NCBI GenBank assembly: GCA_027012135.1
Contig: JALUZF010000076.1
Coordinates: forward strand, 1 to 35,040
Length of the DNA stretch: 35,040 nucleotides
Source of the DNA: Gammaproteobacteria bacterium
Lineage (GTDB): Bacteria > Pseudomonadota > Gammaproteobacteria > GRL18
Direction: 5' to 3'
Shown here: positions 29,506-35,040 of the stretch, piece by piece
Layout: each line of letters starts with the position of its first letter
Position numbering within the stretch: the first letter of the stretch is position 1
Translations under genes and position numbers: made by a program
The notes under the pieces: model-generated
Databases searched by the model: none
The model's input: only the letters and a program-made list of their open reading frames with translations
Told to the model about the DNA's origin: nothing

Positions 29506-30192
29506 TTAATGAATTCTTTTGAAGATATATACCCTGGCATTTCTGTCTTTTACAATAAATTTATTGGGTTCATGGTAAAACTGAAACTGCAGGGTGGTTT
29601 TATTGGCTGGAATATAGGCATAGAGTATATTATTCTTAACCAGTAATCGCCCGGCAATATTACGTGTGTTGCCGTCAGACCAGATAAAGCGGTTATTATT
29701 GTAAATGGCAATGACATTACCCGTCTGAGACTGCCAGATCCCATTCATATTATTACTATTCTGCTGCTGATAATTGCCTGTCTGCGGGGTGCCGGATGCG
29801 GTATTTTTACTGTTCAGATCCCAGAAACTACCCTTGCTGTTGTATGCGTTATTGTAATTACTGCTGCTGGTATTCTGCCCGGTGGGAAAATTATCACTGT
29901 AGCTGTTAGTAAAATTATTGACCGGCAGGTTTGCAGCCATCGGGAAATTATTCATTGCATAGAGATTATTGCCCATCCCCGGCATAAAACCGGGTGAATA
30001 AGGCATACCGTACAGGCTTGAGTAATAATTACCACCACCACCACCCATAATATCATTCATTGCTCTAATCATGGCCGCCATCATTTCTACAAACGGCAGA
30101 TCACGCCAGTCATTATTTTTATAATAACTGCCTGCAAGCGACTGGCTGATTAGAACAAAACACAGTAATAAACTGCTGATGAGGTGTTTCAA
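29506..30192 (-). CDS. Secreted Asn/Ser/Tyr-rich protein with C-terminal beta domain
   Basis: Unrecognised protein of 228 aa. It starts with TTG at 30192, supported by AAGGA six to seven bases upstream; the next ATG would remove the signal peptide (KHLISSLLLCFVLISQSLAG). The mature N-terminal half is low complexity, with GGGGG at about 51-55 and many Asn, Ser, Tyr, Met and Pro residues (through residue 148). The C-terminal 80 residues (GIWQSQTGNVIAIYNNNRF onward) look like a compact all-beta, lipocalin-like domain ending VYIFKRIH. It converges with the RAYT-like gene. Surface or periplasmic location is likely; function unknown. Confidence 0.6.
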   Translation of the reverse strand: MKHLISSLLLCFVLISQSLAGSYYKNNDWRDLPFVEMMAAMIRAMNDIMGGGGGNYYSSLYGMPYSPGFMPGMGNNLYAMNNFPMAANLPVNNFTNSYSDNFPTGQNTSSSNYNNAYNSKGSFWDLNSKNTASGTPQTGNYQQQNSNNMNGIWQSQTGNVIAIYNNNRFIWSDGNTRNIAGRLLVKNNILYAYIPANKTTLQFQFYHEPNKFIVKDRNARVYIFKRIH

Positions 30193-30632
30193 AAATTATC
30201 CTTCAGATCACCGGTGGTTTAGTTTTTATCATTTTATTCAGGTTTATATTGCCGGTTCATATTTACCGGTCCAGAGTCGGAGAATAAACAACTGATACAA
30301 CCCATTATTATAGTCGGTTTTTTTTAAATAGTTAATTAGTATTTTATTAAATAGTTTAATGGTGTCAGAGTGGGAGCATACTTTTAATGATTCTCATTTA
30401 GACGCAAATACCGTATCTATTGACCGTGCTCCTTGCTGAAGATGCCGTGAATCCGTCCATGGCGGTCATGCTGCCGAAACTTCATCAAGCAGCACGGTCA
30501 ATGGATACTCAGAGGTTATAAATTTCAAATTGAACATATTTTAACCAAAGTATGATCCGGCCCTGTTAATGGTGTAATGTGCTTGTTAAAATGCCCGGCT
30601 TTTCAGGGGGAAGCAGGACACTCAGTGGTATG
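30193..30632. other. 440-bp gene-free region upstream of the secreted protein gene
   Basis: Contains no convincing gene. The AT-rich part adjoining 30193 should carry the promoter of the minus-strand secreted protein. The remainder holds dispersed palindromic element copy 2 (30413-30508) and, next to the end of lptG, a short CCGGCTTTTCAGGGGG stretch. I see no RNA gene. Confidence 0.5.
30413..30508. repeat. Palindromic dispersed element, copy 2 (29-bp arms)
   Basis: A 96-bp element. Bases 30413-30441 and 30480-30508 are reverse complements at 26 of 29 positions. The core GCCGTGAATCCGTCCATGG (30444-30462) matches the cores at 12835 and 35005, but the arms do not match the arms of copy 1 apart from a terminal GTA and CTGAAG next to the core. 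The inner hairpin seen in copy 1 is truncated here: only the right arm GCTGCCGAAAC is left, which accounts for the shorter length. Confidence 0.8.
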
Positions 30633-31697
30633 TTAGAGTATGCGCCTGATCAATAAAGAAGCGGTTACCAGGGTCAGCAGGGTGACAATAGAGGCACTGA
30701 AAATGGGGCTGAAGTTATATACCAGGCCAAACTGGGCGGCAATTTTGTTGGCAATAGTAAAACTGACACCAATCAGCACGCCGATCATCAGTCGGTTACC
30801 GGCATTATTGGTGCGGGAGGTATTAAATACAAAAGGCACCGCAATGAGCAGCATGGCGGCAATGGATAGCGGAGAAATCAGTTTACTCCAGAAAATCAGC
30901 CAGTACTGACTGCTGTCCAGATTATTGCTGTCCAGGTAACTAGCATAACGGTAAATACCGGAAGCGGACAGGAACTCCAGTTTGGTAATAATAACATCCA
31001 CCAGTTCCAGATCCAGCAAGGTTGGCCAGCGTGCCTGTTTAAGGGTATTAGTGACTACCTTTTCATCACTGATAAAACTCTGTCTGATGTTTTTTAAAAT
31101 CCAGTCTTTACCATTGTAGTGAGCACTCTGGGCCAGGGTGCTCACTCTGAGTGTGTTGTCATCATTAAAGGTATAAATACTGACCTTGCCAAAAGAATTA
31201 TCGGCCGTAATAGAATGAATTTTGGTAAAGGTTTTCTGATCTTTTACCCACACAGCATCATCACTAATAACGCTGGTGGCACCATGGGTTTTAACGGTCC
31301 AGTGATTCTGGGCAATGCTTTCTGTAACCGGTACCACGTACTCTCCAATGCCGAACATAAATATGCCTAGTAAAACAGCCGCTTTCATGGTGGAGAAAAC
31401 AATTCGTCCGGTGGCAACACCGGCGGCACGAATAGCCACCAGTTCACTATTGCTGTTTAAGGTGCCAAGCCCCATCATGGCGCCCAGCAACACAGAAAAA
31501 GGCATCAGTTGATACAGGCGTCTGGGCATGGTCATAGCCGTATAGTAAAAGGCATCACTAATGGTAAAGCTGCCTTTGCCGACATATTTAAAGGCGTCTG
31601 CCAGGGCAATAAACCCGTATAAAGCCAGAATAATAAACAGGAACAGGAAGGTGGAGCCGAGTACGGTTTTTATAAGATAACGATCAAGAATATACAT
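30633..31697 (-). CDS. lptG: LPS export ABC transporter permease LptG
   Basis: Inner-membrane permease of the LptB2FG complex that extracts lipopolysaccharide for transport to the outer membrane. The 354 residues follow the LptF/LptG plan: N-terminal helices (MYILDRYLIKTVLGSTFLFLF and a second near 60-85), the coupling segment LNSNSELVAIRAAG (about 80-93), a periplasmic beta-jellyroll (about 125-260) and C-terminal helices (SKLISPLSIAAMLLIAVPFVF and beyond). LptG rather than LptF is favoured by the length and the YILDRYL start. The usual lptF partner is not upstream; a 60-aa membrane peptide gene and a tandem repeat take that place. Confidence 0.9.
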   Translation of the reverse strand: MYILDRYLIKTVLGSTFLFLFIILALYGFIALADAFKYVGKGSFTISDAFYYTAMTMPRRLYQLMPFSVLLGAMMGLGTLNSNSELVAIRAAGVATGRIVFSTMKAAVLLGIFMFGIGEYVVPVTESIAQNHWTVKTHGATSVISDDAVWVKDQKTFTKIHSITADNSFGKVSIYTFNDDNTLRVSTLAQSAHYNGKDWILKNIRQSFISDEKVVTNTLKQARWPTLLDLELVDVIITKLEFLSASGIYRYASYLDSNNLDSSQYWLIFWSKLISPLSIAAMLLIAVPFVFNTSRTNNAGNRLMIGVLIGVSFTIANKIAAQFGLVYNFSPIFSASIVTLLTLVTASLLIRRIL

Positions 31698-31766
31698 GAC
31701 GTTTTATAATAATATCCGGGTTAAAGTGGTAACGGCTGGAATTTAAAGTTCAAGGCTCTATTTTTT

Positions 31767-31836
31767 GCGTTCAGGACTGTTTTAGCGTTCAGGACTGTTT
31801 TAGCGTTCAAGACTGTTTTTAACGTTCAAGACTGTA
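31767..31836. repeat. Tandem repeat, about 18-bp unit, four copies
   Basis: Units begin GCGTTCAGGACTGTTTTA at 31767 and 31785 (identical), with a 19-base variant at 31803 and a partial one at 31822-31836. Read on the minus strand, the first unit forms the last codons and stop of the 60-aa membrane peptide gene, so the array looks like serial duplication of that gene's 3' end in the leader of lptG. Confidence 0.85.
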
Positions 31837-32001
31837 GTGAGTCAGTTTGCTGTTCAGATGCTGCAGGAAGCTTAGAACCATCCAGACCAGGCTGATAAAC
31901 AGGATCTGTAAACTGAGCAGAACAAAAGACAAAGCAGTGATCAGTATGGCAAAGATACTGATAAGAAACTGGCCTGTTCGGTTCAGAATATTTTTAATCA
32001 T
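31819..32001 (-). CDS. Small membrane protein, 60 aa
   Basis: Hypothetical peptide with an ATG start, almost entirely hydrophobic from residue 11 to 46 (FLISIFAILITALSFVLLSL and further), enough for one long or two short transmembrane helices. A polar tail SKLTHYSLER ends it. No family recognised and no strong ribosome binding site. It precedes lptG on the same strand, so any link may be to the cell envelope. Its stop codon falls in a tandem repeat. It may be spurious, because membrane-like frames arise easily in AT-rich DNA. Confidence 0.4.
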   Translation of the reverse strand: MIKNILNRTGQFLISIFAILITALSFVLLSLQILFISLVWMVLSFLQHLNSKLTHYSLER

Positions 32002-32105
32002 AATGACTTAAATGGCTGGAGGTTGTTTCTTACAGTATAGCTTTTATAAACCTAAAATCATACCTGAATCAGATATATTGAAAAGATACCAGTAAAATCA
32101 GCTGC

Positions 32106-32492
32106 TTAATGAAGAAAACTGGGCTTGGCAAGAGTGAATGGATGGATTTCTGCATCAAACATCCGCCCGTCACTGGCTTTCATCTGGTAACTGCCCTGCA
32201 TACTGCCAACCGGGGTATCAATAATGGTGCCGGAGGTATAGGTAAAATCTTCACCGGGTTTTAAATAAGGGTGTTCACCAACTACACCGGGTCCTTTAAC
32301 TTCCTGGGTCTGGCCTTCAGCATTAGTAATTATCCAGTGACGGGAGATTAACTGGGCGGCTTCTGTACCCTTGTTAAGAATATTAATAGTATAGGAAAAT
32401 ACATAGCGCTCCTCACCGGGGGCCGACTGTTCTTCGATATATTGAACATCGACATCGATGGCAATATTGTATTTATCCGAATTCTGGGGCAT
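32106..32492 (-). CDS. apaG: ApaG family protein
   Basis: Small fibronectin-III-like beta-sandwich protein historically associated with Co2+/Mg2+ efflux; molecular role unclear. The 128 residues match the family: VQYIEEQSAPGEERYVFSYTI, LNKGTEAAQLISRHWIITN, VKGPGVVGEHPYLKPGEDFTYTSG and PVGSMQGSYQM. GAGAG precedes the ATG. It is normally adjacent to rsmA; here two other minus-strand genes lie between. Confidence 0.95.
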   Translation of the reverse strand: MPQNSDKYNIAIDVDVQYIEEQSAPGEERYVFSYTINILNKGTEAAQLISRHWIITNAEGQTQEVKGPGVVGEHPYLKPGEDFTYTSGTIIDTPVGSMQGSYQMKASDGRMFDAEIHPFTLAKPSFLH

Positions 32493-32605
32493 GGTTATCT
32501 CTCAGGCTGTTAATACTAACGGGCAATAAACCACCTATTATACTCTGTTTTATTGTCAGGCTCACGGTAATTTGTTATTTTTACGCTGTGGGCAGGTGTT
32601 TAACA

Positions 32606-32899
32606 TTATTGTGAAAAGGTATTTGGTCTGTTATCAGATTCCTGTTTATCAACATGGGCTTTGGCTTTCTGCACGGCATCCTTAACGGCTTTATCCATAT
32701 CGGCCCGCTCATGGGTGGTTAAAAAGAAGGCCATATCCACATCATGTCTGACATAACGGGCCGGCAGCATATTTAGAGCCACACAGGCAATATCCTGCAG
32801 GTAGTCTTCATCCATATGTTTAATGTCCTGCACAAAGGTCTGAATGAGTTCTCTGACCACCAGGGTTTCATAATAATTATGAATTGAATCAAAGCGCAT
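32606..32899 (-). CDS. ComFB-like protein
   Basis: Protein of 97 aa with the ComFB pattern: an N-terminal NYYETLVVRELIQTF (residues 8-22), then DYLQDIACVALNMLPARYVRH (32-52), where the ALNxLPxxYV motif is the hallmark. ComFB was named for late competence in Bacillus, and some relatives are reported to bind cyclic dinucleotides. This copy lacks the cysteine cluster seen in some members. The tail (KQESDNRPNTFSQ) looks disordered. GGAG lies before the ATG. Its neighbours, an HExxH protein and apaG, do not define a role. Confidence 0.8.
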   Translation of the reverse strand: MRFDSIHNYYETLVVRELIQTFVQDIKHMDEDYLQDIACVALNMLPARYVRHDVDMAFFLTTHERADMDKAVKDAVQKAKAHVDKQESDNRPNTFSQ

Positions 32900-33006
32900 A
32901 GTGACTCCAGATAAATTAGATGTCTGATACCTCTAGCCTAGTATGGAATATGGCAAAATCAAGCCTGGAGGCTAAGCTTATTTATACGCACTTTTTTTAT
33001 TTTCTG

Positions 33007-33489
33007 TTATCGGCGCAGTCTCCAGGCTGGTTTGCCGACCTTATCAATTAAACCATGATTCTGTAACCACAGGCGTGCATCTTCGGCATCTTCTTCAAAC
33101 CAGCGCTGTGCTGAACCCAGCCGGAAAGTGTAGCCCCAGTCATCCATATCCGCCATCATTTGAGTTCTGTTCATAAAAGGCAGGTAGTCGGCCAGTAGAA
33201 TCTGCAGATAACAGACTCCGTTTTCTTCATCATATCCGCCTGCAGCATCGGTATGCAGTTGATCACGTCTGGCCTGATCCATGCAGATATAATGACAGGA
33301 CTCGTGCAAAGCAGAATGTACCGGGGTGTCGGAGCGGACATAAAGCCGGTTCTGGATAATACCGGCTTCAGGTTCACCGAACCAGCTGCCGGGAATTGTC
33401 TGCTGTTCAGCTATGGTATTGATTTCAAGCTGATAGCGTTGCAGAAGTGTCTGCAGCTCTGAAATGTGTTCTGTTCGACAAAAAAACAT
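33007..33489 (-). CDS. Conserved hypothetical protein with HExxH metal motif
   Basis: Protein of 160 aa, no recognised family name. Residues 62-66 read HESCH, within SALHESCHYICMD, fitting the HExxH zinc-protease signature. Acidic residues at 88-89 (YDEENG) are candidates for a third ligand. The C-terminal half, with YLPFMNRTQMMADMDDWGYTF and a basic end AWRLRR, is helical. No signal peptide, so cytosolic. The start ATG lacks a clear ribosome binding site. It sits downstream of rsmA on the same strand. The context does not reveal a substrate, and the motif alone does not prove peptidase activity. Confidence 0.65.
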   Translation of the reverse strand: MFFCRTEHISELQTLLQRYQLEINTIAEQQTIPGSWFGEPEAGIIQNRLYVRSDTPVHSALHESCHYICMDQARRDQLHTDAAGGYDEENGVCYLQILLADYLPFMNRTQMMADMDDWGYTFRLGSAQRWFEEDAEDARLWLQNHGLIDKVGKPAWRLRR

Positions 33490-33672
33490 ATTTTTGGTTT
33501 TTTTTATAAAAAATTCAGCTAAATAAATGGACTTTTTAAAGTTATGTATTATTCTAAGGTTAAGATACAGGTAAAAGTTAAACTGATTTGTTCGAATAGC
33601 ATTTAACTGACTGATTAAAAAGTTATTATCTGGCTATTTTGGCTAATAAAAGAAGCATAAGGCTATAGATAC

Positions 33673-33912
33673 ATGAAAAAGAAAATTGATCCTCTGATGA
33701 TGCTGGCCGGGCTGGTGGTCAGTGGCGTTATCTTAAGTCATTTTGTGCTGTTTTCTCAAGTACAGCCGCCGTTATTAAAGCTTAATTCTGCTGCAGAAAG
33801 AGCCGCATCAGCACAGGGAAAAATATACTCTTTTGCAGAGCGTACTAATCTTCAGTGGCAGCAAGGCCGCCAGCTTGTGCAAATTGATCCGCCAGAGCAA
33901 CGAATTCACTGA
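33673..33912 (+). CDS. Small single-pass membrane protein overlapping rsmA 3' end
   Basis: Hypothetical protein of 79 aa with positively charged MKKKIDP, a hydrophobic segment (LMMLAGLVVSGVILSHFVLF, about 8-27), and a polar C-terminal region (QPPLLKLNSAAERAASAQGK onward) likely periplasmic. It is the only plus-strand gene in this part, and its last 68 bases overlap the 3' end of rsmA in the antisense direction. No family recognised. AT-rich sequence lies upstream. Confidence 0.55.
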   Translation: MKKKIDPLMMLAGLVVSGVILSHFVLFSQVQPPLLKLNSAAERAASAQGKIYSFAERTNLQWQQGRQLVQIDPPEQRIH

Positions 33913-34678
33913 TCGTCAGGGTTTCAGCACGCCGTCCCGGATCAATCCCGCAGGCATTAATCTGTTCTGCAGAAAGAATCTTTTTTAAATTATTACGCAG
34001 CGTTTTTCTGCGCTGAGCAAAAGCCTCCCTGGCAATTAAAGCCAGATCCTCCACACTGCCATACTGCAACTGCGGTGCAGAATCAAAATTGCGTCTGGGT
34101 GTTAACTGTACAATAGCCGAATCCACTTTAGGCGGCGGATTAAAAGCTCCGGGCGGAACAATAAATAAAAGTTGAGTCTGGCATAAATACTGTACCAGAA
34201 TACTCAGCCGACCATAGGCCCTGGAGCCCGCCGCTGCGGTCAGGCGTTCCACTACCTCTTTCTGCAGCATAAAATGCATATCTTCAATCAGGGCAATACT
34301 ATCCAGCAGATGAAAAATAAGTGGGGTGGAAATATTATAGGGCAGGTTGCCCACCAGCCTCAGCCGGTCATTTTCTGATGCTGCTAAACTGGAAAAATCA
34401 AACTTAAGTGCATCAGCGCTGTGAATATTAAAATGGGTAAATGATGCAAAGCGCTGTTCCAGCAGGGGTATCAGATCCCGATCCAGCTCAATCACATCCA
34501 GCCTGCCCGCCTGCTGTACCAGCAGTTCCGTCAAAGCCCCTTTACCCGGCCCGATTTCCACAAGATGCTGATCCGCAGTCGGATTAATATGGCTGATAAT
34601 CCGCTCAATAATATTCTGATCATGCAGAAAATTCTGCCCGAATCTTTTTCTGGCCTTATGTTTCAATGGTTTACCCAT
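33845..34678 (-). CDS. rsmA: 16S rRNA (adenine1518-N6/adenine1519-N6) dimethyltransferase
   Basis: KsgA, which dimethylates two adjacent adenines near the 3' end of 16S rRNA using S-adenosylmethionine, a late step in 30S maturation. I placed the start at ATG 34678 (277 aa, MGKPLKHKARKRFGQNFLHD), since the longer frame begins with a TTG and adds 22 residues not seen in the family. Motifs: VEIGPGKGALTELL (SAM site), VIELDRDL, NLPYNIST (catalytic), and the C-terminal FAQRRKTLRNNLK. Usual neighbours (pdxA, apaG, apaH) are not adjacent. Confidence 0.96.
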   Translation of the reverse strand: MGKPLKHKARKRFGQNFLHDQNIIERIISHINPTADQHLVEIGPGKGALTELLVQQAGRLDVIELDRDLIPLLEQRFASFTHFNIHSADALKFDFSSLAASENDRLRLVGNLPYNISTPLIFHLLDSIALIEDMHFMLQKEVVERLTAAAGSRAYGRLSILVQYLCQTQLLFIVPPGAFNPPPKVDSAIVQLTPRRNFDSAPQLQYGSVEDLALIAREAFAQRRKTLRNNLKKILSAEQINACGIDPGRRAETLTISEFVALADQFAQAGGLAATED

Positions 34679-34744
34679 ATAAAATTCTATACTCTTAAAC
34701 GGTAATATAAGCGTTATGCTGGCTTTATTCACATAAAGCACCAA

Positions 34745-35040
34745 ATATTCACTAACATTTATATCGACGGGTTTAAGCAGATTATACCATCAATAAATCA
34801 GCATGTTTTTAAAGAATCAGGAGGAATAATGTTTAATGAGCATTCAGAATAAATGATGTCTTTGTAGATTATAGATTGAATAGTATTATTGAACTAAAGT
34901 TTAGAGTTTCAGATCCCCCAAAAAGGAGAATCATTTAAAAAATTATTGATTACCTCAGTCAACCGATAGCCCGTAACAGGAACCGGGTATCCCTTGCTGA
35001 AGCCGCCGTGAATCCGTCCATGGAGGCTTTTCGACAGCAT
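34745..35040. other. Gene-free region at window end
   Basis: No gene identified. It holds a mini-frame with an excellent ribosome binding site (GGAGG at 34820-34824, ATG at 34829, seven codons then TAA), which may be a leader peptide or gene debris, and the start of palindromic element copy 3 from 34973 to beyond the window. Confidence 0.45.
34973..35040. repeat. Palindromic dispersed element, copy 3, cut by window end
   Basis: Left arm by analogy 34973-35002 (30 nt, starting GTAACAGG, ending GCTGAAG), followed by core GCCGTGAATCCGTCCATGG at 35005-35023 and the beginning of the inner hairpin (CTTTTCGACAGC). Core identical or near-identical to copies at 12803 and 30413. The right arm lies outside the window. 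Confidence 0.75.

Overview
The window looks like a moderately AT-rich gammaproteobacterial chromosome. The markers are SlmA, class I PurE with PurK, TrmO, HslR, DUF3025, DUF455, PpnP, LptG, ApaG and an arginine-sensitive type of ArgB. A methyl-cycle block (metK, ahcY, metF) lies beside tkt-gap-pgk-pyk-fba, an arrangement I associate with autotrophic, sulfur-oxidising gammaproteobacteria of the Chromatiales/Thiotrichales type. That taxonomic guess is inference: no RuBisCO or sulfur-oxidation gene is in the window.

Layout. 1-1.7 kb: a secreted protein with two CARDB-like repeats and a small lipoprotein. 1.7-8.5 kb: radC diverging from a run of coaBC, dut, a membrane-anchored AlgC-type phosphomannomutase/phosphoglucomutase, argB and slmA. 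8.6-10.5 kb: a DUF4124/coiled-coil exported protein and a TauE/SafE permease. 10.5-14.1 kb: metF, ahcY and metK on the minus strand. 14.3-22.7 kb: a thioredoxin-fold protein, then tkt, gap, pgk, pyk and class II fba with hairpins and terminators between them. 22.8-25.4 kb: purE, purK, trmO. 25.4-30.2 kb: DUF3025, an EAL-domain remnant, ppnP, DUF455, hslR, a RAYT-like protein and an Asn/Ser/Tyr-rich secreted protein. 30.6-34.7 kb, mostly minus strand: rsmA, an HExxH protein, a ComFB-like protein, apaG, a 60-aa membrane peptide and lptG, with one small plus-strand membrane protein running into the 3' end of rsmA.

The core metabolism fits together. tkt, gap, pgk and fba supply sugar-phosphate interconversion for glycolysis, gluconeogenesis or the Calvin cycle, and pyk drains to pyruvate. 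AlgC feeds hexose phosphates to polysaccharide and LPS synthesis, and LptG helps export LPS. metK, ahcY and metF maintain S-adenosylmethionine for methyltransferases such as RsmA and TrmO, both encoded here.

The most unusual content is between the genes. Four intergenic elements (12.8, 23.4, 30.4 and 34.97 kb) share a related core around a TCCATG motif. In the three complete copies, each core is enclosed in inverted arms whose sequence differs from copy to copy but is self-complementary within the copy. The window also encodes a RAYT/IS200-like protein whose HUH metal-binding histidines are replaced (S-Y-Q) while the candidate catalytic tyrosine and a C-terminal helix-turn-helix remain. Together these are the best candidate for something undescribed. 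No tRNA, rRNA, CRISPR array or intact insertion sequence was recognised.
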